A DNA stretch of 64,000 bases from Spongilla lacustris (Eukaryota > Porifera > Demospongiae > Spongillida > Spongillidae), in the NCBI GenBank assembly GCA_949361645.1, contig OX442415.1:18069269-18133268 (forward strand). Direction: 5' to 3'. The position numbers and the translations under genes were made by a program. This document shows, piece by piece, positions 1 through 59,100 of this stretch; the stretch's first letter is position 1; the number at the start of each line of letters is the position of its first letter. Below the pieces are notes generated by a model. The model was not told the origin of the DNA. It was given only the letters and a program-made list of their open reading frames with translations, and made no database searches.

Positions 1-3000
1 AGTCTGTGTTAAGGTGATTCTGAAACATCACACATGTAATACGTACCTCAAGGCACACACATCCACATACTCACTTTATTCCTGTGACATCATCCCCAAT
101 GTTGACTTGCTGTTTCCAAAATTCACTCCCAACATGACCTACGTGTACACATGATCAGAATTCATCATTATCACCAGGTGACATAAGGATGGGGCCACAC
201 CCACATCCTTTGCCTCTGTCCAGTGGGTGGATTGCTTGACCTATTGCACTCCTGGAAACGATATGTACATGTACAGTGTATGTAAAAGCACCACCCCCTC
301 CTCCTCCTCCCCTCACCTCTCCTCCTGAATGTTCCTGAACTCATCCCCTTGGTTCACTGCCAGCTGCTCCGGACTGGACAACAGTTTCCCTTCACAAAGT
401 TAACATGACATCATGACCACACCCACCCAAGGGACGGCCCTCACTGGAGATGACCTTCTGTTGCAGCCTTCTGTCCTCCATGCTTCTCCTCCACTGCTTC
501 AGGGCGTGGGTCTCCCTTGGCTGCAGAGGGGGGCCATGCATAGGTACATGTACTTGGTGGGAGTGTGGAACTGGTCACTCTCCACGTACTATTACCCACC
601 CTCCCTCCTCCCCGTACCAAAATGGTCCTCTGGTAGGTCATCTGATCTCCTCTTTCACCCCTATAGGCCGTACCTCTGGTAGGACCACTGGAGGTGGGCG
701 TGTCATCTGGGAGGGGCAGGAAATGTTAAATGCTTAGTGGCCTCAATGCAATCCTCCCACCAACCCCTCCCCTCCCTCCTCCCCACTCCCACCTCGTAAC
801 TCTTTTTGTACAAAGTTGCAGCGTAGCCCTCTGATGGAGCCAACACACTGTGTGGTATGAAGGTACTGGTGATGTCATAGCGAGGGCCTGGGTCTGGGGA
901 CCCTGAAGAGGGAGGGGAGGAGAGGGGATTGAAGAAGGGAGGGAGGAGAGGGGAGGGAGGTCCAGAGCAATCACAATATCAAACAGGAAACCTTAAATGT
1001 ACCTACATGCACATGTACCAAGGATCTTACTGCCATATGCACCATTGTGAGTGTACATGCAAGTACATCAAAGTTGTGAGCTTTGCCACAACTGATGTAA
1101 TAATGTTTACCATTTGTGTCCCTGATTGGCGGCATCTTACTTTCTTCAGCTTCTTCGTTTCAACACGAGGAGGAGGGGCTTGACGATGGATCTGCAATAC
1201 GTGGGAGGGAAGAAGCACTTAAGCCAGAAAGCTTTAGTACGCAGCAATATGCTACGCTGGAACTATGCTGATGCTGGGACCCCACTGATAGCTACATAAA
1301 AGCCAAACAGTTTAACTTGATTTCGAAATGTGTTTTAAGTCAATTAAGAGTAGGAACACGAGACCTTGCTCAAATGTGCGTTTACAGTAAGAACTTGCTC
1401 GGTTGGACATATAGGGCTGGCAGAAATATCGTCCGGGCCCCCCTCAAGATTTCGTCCACCGATGACTGCTCGGGGATGTTCTGTTGCTGGGGGAGCAGGA
1501 CTGCTGAGGTGTTCGGACTGCCATCAGAGACGCTAGCGTTATGGTCCTACTTCCTCACCAATGTTATTAATAATCTCGGCTGCAGGTACAATACAACTCC
1601 AAAGAATGCGCAATCGTCGGCAGCTGTCTTTAATTATGGTCAATAAACTATGGACGTTCAAAGTTAAGTGCACACGTGAGGGGTTATAGATTCGGTGGTA
1701 CATGTAGCTAGCTAAAGCATAGATTTATTATAGAGTCTACTCTATTATCTACGGCTAAAGACAGCGACATCTTCGTTCTTACCGGTGTTTGGATTCTCGT
1801 TCGGTGTGAACTTAGCATCACAACAGGATACTAGTAAGGATGCGTTCCTTAATCGGCCGGGTGTAGCAAGAAGAGTTCATAAAGATCAGCCTGACAACAC
1901 TGCGCTACTGATTAGTGCTATATGCGGCATTCTCACGGACATAGAGACGACGTGGACGCGGAGCAAAAAAGTGCAGAGCTCCGTACGCAAATGGAAGGTA
2001 CGTGGTAGTGAGGAATGCCGGGACAGCCGGGTGCATCCTCGCCATGTATGGCGCGTGTGCGGTGACAGCAGTGAGAATCAAGTGGTGGAAGTATAGAGAT
2101 GAGATGTAAAAATCAGGCGGTAACAGGGGTTCATTATTTCATATTGAAAGTAGACTTGGGAAATAGTTGCGGCTTGTGATGAACTCATTACTAACATAAT
2201 GGGGACCCTAACGTAAAAGAATGCCTAAAACGTATGAATGTCCATCTCTGCATTTCCCCTATAGTTCCATGGTTTTTCAAAATAGGCCCATTTACCGGTA
2301 TGATTGGGCTATTACATTATTTTATTACTCACCCCTTCAGATGGCAATAAGACACTCACTTGGGCTAGTTCTGGAGTCCTTGCTGGTCAAGTCAAAAGTC
2401 AGTGCTATAGTCATATAATACAGTAGCACTCATGTTGTACTATTTGGGCTAGTCCACACCTTACTTTCTTTGTGTCCTCCATGTTGTGTGTAATGTGTGT
2501 AGTGTAGTTGTGCATGTGTAATGTTTGCATATACGGAGTTAGGTAATATTTGTGTTTGGATGTCACATTCATACAGATGCTGCATACAAGTGCAGTCATT
2601 TGGCCCATTCAGTGGCTACCTTTTGTAGGGAAACAGATACTGAAAGCTGATCCTAATCTGGATCCCCTCTATTTCTTGCTCCCAACAGGAACAAGTGACA
2701 ACAATAACATGGGCCCATGCTGACTGTTTGTAGCAACCAAGAACTTGCTTCACATGATCACCATCCATTGAAGTGTGCAGGTGTTGTGCAATCTAGCCTA
2801 ATCTAATCCAGAATCCTCACATGACCTGCTGTTGCCAACTAGATTGAAAGTGTCTGTGGCTGAAACATGGAGTCTGTTATCCAGGTAAGAGGGAAAAATA
2901 TTGGAGGTGTGGGTGTGTGTGTGCTCGACCAGGCTTGGCAGAAACAGTCCCAACCCCCCCCAACCCCCCTTCCTGTATGGGTGTGGGGGTTTTCAAGTGT

Positions 3001-3290
3001 GTCTGGGGTTGGGTGTTCATCCACCTGGGTCTATACATGTCTGCCTGCACATGTAGGTTGTATCCCCTCTGTAAATGTCCGTCTGTATATGTCTGTCTAC
3101 ATGTAGGTTGCATCCCTTCTTTTGTGCCAGAGACATGTGCCCACCCCCTCACACACTTGTATTCCATTCAGACACACCTTGCAATCCATAGCGATTACAT
3201 CACTGCTAATTTTGCTAATTGATATTATTCATCCTGTCTCATTGTCTCTCTCACCACCTCCTCCCCCTCCCACCTCCCCCTCTCCCCTCC
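1..3290. other. No supported gene; AT/GT-rich intergenic or intronic DNA
   Basis: Open frames here are short, overlap on both strands and lack codon bias or recognisable motifs. The sequence contains many TACATGTA-type palindromes, pyrimidine tracts and one half of a 110-bp direct repeat. Nothing else could be supported. Confidence 0.5.
2353..2462 (+). repeat. 110-bp dispersed direct repeat, copy 1
   Basis: This block, beginning CACTCACTTGGGCTAGTTC, recurs essentially identically at 5724-5833, 3371 bp away, in the same orientation. Flanks differ. It may be a recent short duplication or the end of an uncharacterised element. Confidence 0.9.
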
Positions 3291-4278
3291 ATACAGGGTC
3301 ATGTACCTGAGCCAGGCAAGCTCCTAGAATATGTCGTCAGACCGCCTCCCCCAACACATCATGTGTACTGCACATTCATACACAGCAGCCCTGTCAGTCC
3401 CATTCCCATGTCAGGTGCCACACAGTGGTACCGGCACCCGTCCTTCTACACCCTCCATGTGGAGCACATGGACGCCCTCATACCTTTCCTTCTACACCCT
3501 CTATGTGGAGCACATGGACACCGTCATACCTTTCCTGCAGGCACACAAGTGTAGCAGCAAGATAAGGCAAAGTTTGGCCATCTCCCTCCCAACAGGCTCG
3601 GCTGACCCACTCCCAGTGGCTGGCCTCTCACACGTATGCAGACTTGCCCCAGGATACTGTGGAAGGCGTCTCCACAAACCCGGGACCATCGCGTGCCAAT
3701 CTGTACACCATGGAGGGGCACAACTCGCTCAACACCAAGTCTGGGATCCAGGTGGCCTGCAGGGATGATGAGGGTGAGGTGGTGAGGCACACCCAGGCTG
3801 CCTGCTCCTCCCCCGCTGGGTGTTATGTCACAGAGGTGTGTGAGCACACTGGACCAGTCCTGGCAGCTGGCCGAGGTCACCTCCAATGTCATGGCCTCCA
3901 AGTTCAGGATCCAGAGCCTGTGCGACCGCCTGCCAAGGGAGATGGCCAGTCCTTCTCCCACACATTCCACTGGGCCACACAGTGTACATGTATGTTTGCA
4001 TGTGTGTTGTTTATGTACGTGTTGTGCTTCTAGCTTACAGGACATTGTTAGTATGTAGGTGCCTGTACATGGCCAATTTTCATTCATAGTGCAGGTCAAT
4101 CTTAACCCAACACAACTCTTCAGAGCACACTTGTGGTGTGTGTACATGTGTGTGTGTGCATACATTGAATTATTTGGCTCATTGGCTTTGCAGCCTACTG
4201 GAGTGGGTATGGGGAAGAGGTACATGCATGACACAGTGTTAGTCTGTTCTACCCTCTGGCTGTGTGTGTACATGTAGT

Positions 4279-4692
4279 TTGGGTGGGAGTGTCCTGTTCC
4301 TTGTAATGGTGGGAGTGTCATGTTCCTTGTAAGGATGGGAGTGTCCTGTTCCTTGTAAGGGTGGGAGTGTCATGTTCCTTGTAAGGGTGGGAGTGTCATG
4401 TTCCTTGTAAGGGTGGGAGTGTCATGTCCCTTGTAAGGGTGGGAGTGTCATGTCCCTTGAAAGGGTGGGAGTGTCATGTCCCTTGAAAGGGTGGGAGTGT
4501 CATGTTCCTTGTAAGGGTGGGAGTGTCATGTTCCTTGTAAGGGTGGGAGTGTCATGTTCCTTGTAAGGGTGAGAGTGTCATGTTCCTTGTAAGGGTGAGA
4601 GTGTCATGTTCCTTGTAAGGGTGGGAGTGTCATGTTCCTTGTAAGGGTGGGAGTGTCATGTTCCTTGTAAGGGTGGGAGTGTCATGTTCCTC
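4279..4692 (+). repeat. 26-bp minisatellite, about 16 copies
   Basis: Tandem copies of a 26-bp unit containing GGGTGGGAGTGTCATGTTCC with few substitutions (TCATG/TCCTG, TTCC/TCCC, GTAAG/GAAAG). Confidence 0.95.
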
Positions 4693-4814
4693 GTCTTTCT
4701 TGTGGGTCAATGTGAACTGCTGGTTCAGATGTGTGTGTACATGCACTTGTGTTTGGCTGCTGTTGTTGTCATGGTGATGTCCCCTTCTTGACCTAGCTGT
4801 AGAAAGAGGCCTAG

Positions 4815-5018
4815 GTGTGATGGTGGGAGGTGTGGTGATGTGAGGTGTGATGATGGGAGGTGTGGTGATGTGAGGTGTGATGATGGGAGGTGTGGTGATG
4901 GGAGGTGTGGTGGTGGGAGGTGTGGTGATGGGAGGTGTGATGATGGGAGGCGTGATAATGGAGGTGTGATGGTGGGAGGTGTGGTGATGGGAGGTGTGAT
5001 GATGGGAGGTGTGCGGTT
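4815..5018 (+). repeat. 15-bp minisatellite
   Basis: Tandem GGTGTGATGATGGGA-type units with GTGGTGATG variants. The opposite strand reads as a His/Ser/Thr repeat, but this is a by-product of the period being a multiple of 3. Confidence 0.9.
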
Positions 5019-5723
5019 ACTGTGTTATGGTTGGGTGATGCCATGAGATTGTTGAAGCCTTGCAATGGAGGTGGTATCCCATTCACTAACTGCCATTTTC
5101 CTTTGCTGTGTGGTCTAACTACTACATGTAGGCTCTGCAGTTTGGTCGGATCGACAATGGTGCATTCACACTAGATTTCCAGGCACCCTTCTCTCCCTGT
5201 TCAAGCATTTGCAACTGCTCTGGCCAACCTGGTGTGAGCAAGCTGGGACCCCTTTGCGCTTTATGTGCTGCAGAGGCCCTGTGCCACGCCCACTTCTCAC
5301 TGCCCGTTTAGTGTGCTGTTATGCCAAATTTATCAGTTACTGTGGCTTTATGGAAAAACCTATTATTTTATGGAAAAACCGGACCCCCAGGACCCCCTCG
5401 CTGGATCCGCCCTCGGCCTGACAACACTGCGCTGCAGATCTGGTGTTGGCAGCCCCTTCGCAATCGCAGTGCGGTACGTACAATCATATGTGTACATAGG
5501 GGACGATGACCCTGAAGACCATAGCCTCTGTGGGGTGGAGCACAAAGCCATCAAGGGTCTCTGCCAGGGCTTGGGTCCAGCAATGCTGCTGCAGATCACG
5601 TGGAAGCTGGAGTCCTTCTAGAAGGTGCCACAAGATGTACTAATGTTACTGATCACGTTGTGGTTCATATGTAGCCAGGAACTGTTGTGGGAATCTGCTC
5701 TACTTGCCCATACTGCAAGGAGG

Positions 5724-5833
5724 CACTCACTTGGGCTAGTTCTGGAGTCCTTGCTGGTCAAGTCAAAAGTCAGTGCTATAGTCATATAATACAGTAGCAC
5801 TCATGTTGTACTATTTGGGCTAGTCCACACCTT
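5724..5833 (+). repeat. 110-bp dispersed direct repeat, copy 2
   Basis: Second copy of the block at 2353-2462. It ends immediately before the 19-21-bp minisatellite region. Confidence 0.9.
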
Positions 5834-5927
5834 CACCTGTGCTGGTATGATGCCTCACCAGTTTGTGAAGTTGTGCACATTTGCTGAGTTGGGTGAGGTG
5901 AAGCAGCCATACATAGCTACATGTATT

Positions 5928-6399
5928 CCCATCTTGTCCTTTTGCTGACCATCTTGCCTGCTCTGCTGACCATCTTGTCCTTTGCTGACCATCTTGTCCT
6001 TTTGCTGACCATCTTGCCTGCTCTGCTGACCATCTTGTCCTCTGCTGACCATCTTGTCCTCTGCTGACCATCTTGTCCTCTGCTGACCATCTTGTCCTTT
6101 GCTGACCATCTTGTCCTTTTGCTGACCATCTTGCCTGCTCTGCTGACCATCTTGTCCTTTGCTGACCATCTTGTCCTTTGCTGACCATCTTGTCCTCTGC
6201 TGACCATCTTGCCTGCTCTGCTGACCATCTTGTCCTCTGCTGACCATCTTGTCCTTTGCTGACCATCTTGTCCTTTGCTGACCATCTTGTCCTCTGCTGA
6301 CCATCATGCCTGCTCTGCTGACCATCTTGTCCTCTGCTGACCATCTTGTCCTTTGCTGACCATCTTGTCCTCTGCTGACCATCTTGCCTGCTCTGCTGA
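5928..6399 (+). repeat. 19-21-bp interspersed minisatellite
   Basis: About 24 tandem copies of GCTGACCATCTTGTCCTTT-like units. The 19-bp form alternates irregularly with 20- and 21-bp forms (GCTGACCATCTTGCCTGCTC). Long minus-strand frames across it are repeat artefacts. Confidence 0.93.
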
Positions 6400-7079
6400 A
6401 TATTGAAACTTTGCTTTGCGACATCTCAGTGGGTGATGATAGATCTGGGGACCAGGGAGAGGGGGTGGCGTCCAGAGAGGAGCTCTCAGCAGGACATGTG
6501 GACACTGGTCTGTGTTGAAGGTTAGAAACATTAATGTATTTTGCCAGTGGCGGGGCGGGGGGGGGGGGGGGGGGGGTATTCTTGTTCCCATGGTAACTGT
6601 TGTGATGAAAAACCTGCTAGCTACGTACTCTGGTAGTGTGGAAAGTGTTTGTCGAAAAAGTTGTATGTATATGTACTGGGTCATGTGATATGTTTACTGG
6701 GTCATGTGATATGTGTACTGGGTCATGTGATGTTATGCTGTACTAATGTGTCATTATTATACCATGTAACTCTTACACATGTACATGTTGTTGTACAGTA
6801 CTGTTTCACTCCATTCTAACCTTAGTATGCTGTAATTCCAGGAGCATAATCCCAGCACTGAGTGTCTTTTATACTGTCTTTACAGGGACCACAGGAGATT
6901 GATTGTAGGAGATGCCCATGGAAGGGTGTGTCCTCAATGGACTGTGTCAGCAAGTGGTGGTCAGTGCATATGTATCACTGTATATGTACATGAATATTGT
7001 ACAAGGGGTGTACATAAGGGTACACATGTCACATATGTGCTTTACCATCCTTCTCCTTGGTGTTCAACAGGGGGCATGA

Positions 7080-7190
7080 TGGAGCATGGGTAGGGGGACC
7101 AGGCTGTGGACTGCTGCATGAAGTGTTCTCCTTCTCTGAGAGGAAGCACCACTGCAGGAACTGGGGTAAGATCTTCTGTGCCAAGTGAGG
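7080..7190 (+). pseudogene. FYVE zinc-finger fragment, degenerate
   Basis: Two overlapping frames together resemble a FYVE domain, which binds phosphatidylinositol 3-phosphate on endosomes. The first frame gives DQAVDCCMKCSPSL (the WxxD..VxxCxxC part). The next frame gives FSERKHHCRNWGKIFCAK followed by TGA, matching the R-K/R-H-H-C-R core. The second cysteine of the core is Trp, the frames are offset and the domain ends early, so this is a decayed fragment or an exon with errors. Confidence 0.45.
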
Positions 7191-7199
7191 AACATGGCA

Positions 7200-7950
7200 T
7201 CACCGCTAAAAGATGACATCTGATTATCCCTCCTGCTGCTGCGCATTAATTATTCATAACGTGACGTATTGCGAAAGGAATTTTAGCATAGTAATTGATT
7301 TTATTTGCTACTCGCATTTGGAACGTTTTCGTTAGAACTCTGTGCTCTGTATTGCCTATTTCGTCAACACACGTTGGTAAGTGTCCCAGCTTCACTCGCT
7401 ATGCCTTTTTAACGCTACCCGTGTGTTCCATACACGGTGCGAACGTTGTTTCCGTGCCGTATCGTACGTTATCGTACGCTTACACGGGAGAAGTCTTTGT
7501 CACTCCTATCTTCCTTCAGTTCCAGTTCATATTGGATCTCTGAGGGATTGAAAATCTACAATTAAGTATGCGTGCATGTGCGTGTGTACTTGTCATGACA
7601 AGGCTCAAAGTCCAGCGACTGGACCATGCAGCAGACTGTCAGTGGTCTGTGAATGTTTGTTCATTATTTGTGTATGAAGAGACTATTCTCTATTATTTAG
7701 AAAAGTGTTGTGCGTTGTGGTTACACATGCTCGCTATCTGATTGGAGGCTAAGTGTCTACATGTAATTCCAAGCTCGTCGATGATGTCGTCCACCTGCAG
7801 CTATGGGAATCAGGGTCTGGGGCCGAGACTACTCCCTTTACTGGTGCCTCTTATGTCTTCAAAGCTGTAACCTGACAAAATGTCTTGACAATGTTGACAC
7901 ATTGACACACATTCCACTGTCAAAGTTACACAGGTGCATGTTACAAAACT
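7200..7950. other. No gene recognised
   Basis: Mixed-composition DNA downstream of the NLR stop codon on the minus strand. It should include the 3' UTR of the NLR gene. No clear poly(A) signal was assigned. Confidence 0.4.
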
Positions 7951-7951
7951 A

Positions 7952-54360
<46,409 letters not shown>

Positions 54361-55287
54361 AAATTATAATAAGTAAATTTTAACGGAGCTAAATACACAC
54401 CTCACTTGACATCGATCCTACATTAGTGCAGATGTGGACGTCCAAACTGAAGGACCACTTCTCCAAGCACAAGGACATTCTAGCCATGAAGCATTTGAGG
54501 TTGTCCTGGTAACAACCTCTATCGGATACTTTGCACACATCCTTTCCTCTCCACCTTCGCGTCACGTTGAGTGGACTATGCTTCTCGTCCCCACAGCAAA
54601 CGTTTCTTCGACTAATAAACGTCCCGATCCTTGCCCTGTATGTAGCGAGATCGACTCCCATCTTGTTTACTCCCTCGCAAAAATACAGCGACCACGCCTA
54701 CCCGGTGGTATGTATGAATTTGCGAAAGTACTAAAGATCCGCGCAGCCCGTCCTTACCGTAACCCTACACGATTTTGTACACTGCAGGTCTCTAACTCTT
54801 TTATACCCTCCCTCCACCTCCAGGGTTTCCAAAAGTCAGGCCTGTGCCCGGTGGCCAGGTCGGAAAGTATACGTACTGCACTGACTGATTATTTATGATT
54901 GATTTAAATGGACCTTTTGCCTTCTGACGTCACAAATTAATTGGTCGTGTTTGTCACAACATAAGTCCTTATAGGAACTTCACGAAGAAACACAGCAAGT
55001 ACGAAAGTAATGCCTGACTATAATCCAAAATGAAGTGCCTACGTGTGCAAATGTTACAGCGCTTACAAGTTACCGGAAGTTGGCCTCCCTAAAATCGAAA
55101 AGTGAGACTGTGCGGGCGTGACTCATTAGCAACTTCCGCAATGTTTCGAAGCATACAAATCCCTTAAAGAGCTCCATCGTGAAATAAAACGTGTGGTAAT
55201 TTATACTTCAGTTCTCAATAAAGATTTAAAAGGAAAAGCATGTCGGTAGGAGCTATGATGGTGAACTTATGCGGCCATTTTAAAAGT

Positions 55288-55322
<35 letters not shown>

Positions 55323-55600
55323 ATTCATGCATGACGTCACAGGCAAAAGGTCCATTAGATCGCTATACATAATATCATGTATATGTACCGGGGTTTTGAA
55401 TTTTGCCGAATCCACTTCAAATACTCCCAGCTGTGCTTACTCCTACCCCGCCATCTTTGGATTTATAATGCAGACGAATTCGTAATTAATGACTATAATC
55501 ATGTAGGCCTATGCATGACGAATATAGTCATTAATATTAATTACGTATTATATACAATATCATGCTATAGGCTACATAGGTCTGTACTGCATGCATGGCT
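54361..55600. other. Upstream of the NLR start; no gene supported
   Basis: This should hold the NLR 5' UTR and promoter, but I see no clear TATA or initiator. Open frames on both strands at 54389-54898 have no recognisable motif. A C-homopolymer of about 30 bases lies at 55290-55320. Confidence 0.4.
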
Positions 55601-55611
55601 ATATAAGCATG

Positions 55612-56720
55612 CCGGTGTGGGAGGGCGGATTGTCCCCCCATGCAGAATGTCATTCTGCACTAGTGCACAATGTCCCCCCGGACATTCTGCACTGGGGCGC
55701 AATGTCCTACCTATAGGATAGCAAAGGCAGTTATAAACGTTGGTTTTTAACAAAGACCCGTCCTTATATAGCGTAAAACCATCCTGCCCGGATTGTGCGT
55801 CCAGGATGGGAATACAATCATGTGGTTCTACCCTAGTTCTGTCGAATGTTGAAGCAATAATTCAATTCATACGTCAACATTCGACAAAACCCCTCCAAGT
55901 AAGGTTTTTACAATATTCCCACCCTGGACGCAGGATGCAAGGTTTTTACGGTATTTAGGATGGGTTTTAGTCTGGGTACCCGACTGATCGGTTGTACTAT
56001 AACGCAAAAGATGAACTGACGATGGGAATAGCCTTTCCTGAGATATGTCAGGCGGAGCACGCAGTGTGGAGCTGTGTTTATGTGACATTACTTTTCAGGC
56101 TATGATCCTATTGATCTCAGTATATTTCAATCTTGATCTCATACTGATGAGATTTCAGCCATGAAGTATATCAATCACCACTCCTTAAGGAATTTTCAGT
56201 AATAATGTATATATGTGTGTGAATGCTTTGACGACACGGAAAGGATAAGAGCTGTGAATTCGTTAAGGAATTAATATTAAAATTCTAAATGTTCGTGTAT
56301 GTGTGTCAGTATTGGTTACAATGAGCATTTCAAGCGGCGGAACGACATGCAGCTACTGAGTAATGGCGTCAACGCGATCCCGTGTACTGCCGTAAACATT
56401 TCCTAGCCTTGTCATAGATGAAATAAAATGTTATGAGGGGGGACATTTTACCCTGGAGGGGGATAGTTTGCCCTAGTGTAGATTGTCCGGGGGTACATTG
56501 TACACTAGTGCAGAATATCCGGGGGGACATTGTACACTAGTGCAAAACGTCCGGGGGACAAATTTTAGGGGGGACATTGTGCACTACGACACCGGTGTCA
56601 CGAAACAGATTATCCCCCGTAAAAATTTATCCTCCGGGTAATGTATTCCGGAATTTTTTATCCGTCCTGATAAATTATTCCGGAATAGTTTATCCGCCGT
56701 CGGAATAAACTATCCCCACA
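55612..56720. mobile_element. Possible element with inverted GTCC/GGAC-rich ends
   Basis: The left part (55617-55710) contains GTGCACAATGTCCCCCCGGA and GACATTCTGCACT. The right part (56450-56600) contains their inverse, such as GGGGGGACATTGTGCACTA, next to CACCGGTGTC; the left also has CCGGTGTG. Between them is a smaller imperfect foldback (55760-55980: GCGTCCAGGATGGGAATA against TATTCCCACCCTGGACGC, and GTCGAATGTTGA against TCAACATTCGAC). Exact ends and target duplication were not resolved. Confidence 0.5.
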
Positions 56721-57690
56721 CAGATCAAGGAAAATAACACACTTCAATATCATATTGCAATTGTTGCGTGTGTGTGTTTTGTGTTTGTGTGTGTGTTTGT
56801 GTATGTGCGCATACACATGCAGGCTGTGCGTGCGTCGTATGCTTGTGTTCGTACAAGCATAGATTATTTATGGTACCAGCATTGCAATACTTTTAAAAAT
56901 CATTTGTTAATTTGCATGTGAGTGCGCATGCACGTGGACATGCATGTGTAGTGCGTATACCGGCGTGAGTATCATTGCACCGAGAAAAGACCAGATGATA
57001 ACAAGCACAACAAATGCATGCAGTTGTATGTTGATTGCATTGCATTTATTCATTACACAAATACAAATTACAGTCATTACGTCATTAGGTTTTTCACATA
57101 GTACTGGACCGCTTCTTTGCGTTTCATTTGTTGCTTGTTGGAAATCAAACAGATCATCAACTATTTAAGGTGATAGATAAGACGTTATAATTCCGCAATA
57201 GTGATTTCCTTAAATTGCTCACCTCTGGGTACAAAACATCTAAGGTAAGACTCTTTGCTCTGTTCCCTTTGTACCCCTCATCTATGGCAACTCCATATAG
57301 AAAATGCTCTATACCTTCCACCTATGAATATCGATAAGCTTATCAAGTCTATGCATGCATGGTACTTTTTTGTAACCTACTACATCACAGTTGATTATGG
57401 GCCATTTGCGAAAAAAACACTTCAACTCCTTGGGGTTAAGTTTTTCAAAAACCCCATCATGTCTTCCATCAATGTAAACATAAACGATTGAATCAATAGA
57501 TCTGCGACAAATTGACCTTAGATGCTCCTATACATGGGAGAAGTTATGGTTAGAAGTGCATGGTTTTAAAAACATTACACCCATACCACATGCTTGTGGC
57601 ATGAGTCAATTACAAAGGTAAATGATATATGCTGATCTCTGAAAATGTACATGCATGCCAGCATGGTTCAGTACATCACATCAACTTTGG
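56721..57690. other. No gene recognised
   Basis: GT-rich and AT-rich DNA with short fortuitous frames. Confidence 0.4.
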
Positions 57691-57693
57691 TAC

Positions 57694-57827
57694 CTGTCTA
57701 CAAATGATGGAATGGGTTTCTTCCACAGCCTTAATTTCTTCGCACGTTTTTCATAATTACATCTCTCCGGTAGCAGATCAATTGGGCTGACTTCAGGAAG
57801 TGGTGAATTAAACTGGGGCATTAAGTC
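57694..57827 (-). CDS. Possible exon of an unrecognised gene
   Basis: Bounded by ACATATAAG acceptor and GACAG|GTACCA donor, it reads DLMPQFNSPLPEVSPIDLLP then ERCNYEKRAKKLRLWKKPIP without stops. The composition is protein-like. No homology was recognised. It could be a downstream exon of the Ginger-like element or a separate gene. Confidence 0.4.
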
Positions 57828-58699
57828 CTTATATGTATATGATGCTATAAAGGTGTGTTATGAAGATGTAAGGACATACTACAAACTGAAATCTGTACTA
57901 GAGCACCAACCCTCTACTCCTTAATGATTAGGTATGAAAACAGCATTCTTGCTAAACTGAGCAAGTAGTGATGATATTTTTTTATAAAAATCATAGTTAC
58001 AGTCATAGTAGCTTTCACCTCAGGCAAAATGTCTGTGACATTTTGGTACAAAACTGACTGTTCTGATTTGGCATTGATGTGAACTGATGAACTTGAACGG
58101 TGTGTGGTGTTTTAAATGGCAATTTATTTTTTGCATATATGTAACTACCATTCTAACAGCTGTACTGCTAGCCAGGAGTGAAGCTGAATGCTGTCTGTAA
58201 AATGAATCACCACAGCAGCGGTAGTAACTGCAATACAATAATCAGTTACTTACCACAAAGTTTAAAGCCAACTTGCTTACAATACATTCTGCAAATTAGA
58301 CAATGAATGTGCTTACAGGCAGTTACATTATACTTACATAATAGTGTTCACCTTGCAGACATACACACCACAATCATACACGTTGTTCTGTATAAGGGTG
58401 GGAATCTTTCCAATGGGCAGTGATTAAGAAATGAAATATCCTAAATGTGTCTTACCTTATGAAAAAACCATTCATCCTCCTTGTAAATGTAGTTATCTTT
58501 TGTTTCGTCACACTGCTGTCGTTCAGCAGCAGGAAGTTACTTCTGCATTTCAAACCGAAGGGGGAAAAAAATGCATAAATCAACAAATGCCTTACCTAAT
58601 CACACTAACAGCATTGCCCTGAATGGTCTCAAATACAGAATCATAAAATGTCACCTTTCCTTTTTGGGCTCTGCTTTCTCCTGAGCTGGAGAAGGGAAG

Positions 58700-59100
58700 T
58701 GGCATGGACCATTCGCATTCCCAAACCCGTCCAGCTGATATCCTGGTTCCATCGTGGTCCATTGGAAAATCTGCTGCCTGTGATGTCACAGTTGTGAATC
58801 CGCTCAACCCAAGCTTGATTCTGGGAGCGAGCACAACTGTGGGTTACTCGGCAGCAGAGAAAGAAGTGGTCAAAATGACTAAGAATGGCCCGAAGTGTGC
58901 AGAACTTGGGTGGGAGTGCATTCCCCTGGCTGTAGAGACATATGGTGGTTGGGGGAGAAAAGGCCCAGGAAATGTTCAACCGGATCAGCAGGAGGTTGGC
59001 AGTGGGCTGAGGCAGGACATGTATGGGAGACTAAGCCTGACCTTGGTGAGGGAGAATGCTAAGGCTATCCTGGCAAGATCCAGCTGGCCTGTTAGCTGAA
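58700..59100 (+). pseudogene. Retroelement C-terminal fragment, copy 4 (longest)
   Basis: One open frame from the middle of the domain to its stop: DHSHSQTRPADILVPSW, GKSAACDVTVVNPLN, KCAELGWECIPLAVETYGGW, and the terminal RLSLTLVRENAKAILARSS. It is the best-preserved copy and defines the C-terminus for the family. Upstream the frame is lost, consistent with 5' truncation. Confidence 0.62.

Larger units (their letters stand above)
3840..5237 (+). pseudogene. Tubby-like protein gene fragment (C-terminal domain pieces)
   Basis: Two pieces resemble the tubby C-terminal beta-barrel, which binds membrane phosphoinositides. The first, around 3850-3950, reads EVTSNVMASKFRIQ with LP.EMA after it, like the S-N-x-x-x-x-K-F segment of tubby proteins. 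The second, 5132-5237, follows an ACATGTAG acceptor and reads ALQFGRIDNGAFTLDFQ, then after a one-base frame change VQAFATALANLV and a stop; this matches the tubby terminal signature QFGR...F.LD...P.S..QAFA.AL. A 26-bp and a 15-bp minisatellite lie between the pieces. The frame change and missing middle exons suggest a pseudogene or a poorly assembled gene. Assignment is by motif recall only. Confidence 0.45.

Noticed and set aside
3644..3700. NPGP in the plus-strand frame (DTVEGVSTNPGPS) as a second 2A site
   Set aside because: The residues before NPGP do not fit D-V/I-E-x-N-P-G-P; two extra residues break the required spacing.
4811..5086. Histidine-rich (SHHHT)n protein
   Set aside because: It is the 15-bp minisatellite read on the minus strand, with no flanking coding signal.
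5820..6505. Gln/Arg/Asp-rich repeat proteins on the minus strand
   Set aside because: These are translations of the 19-21-bp minisatellite in three overlapping frames.
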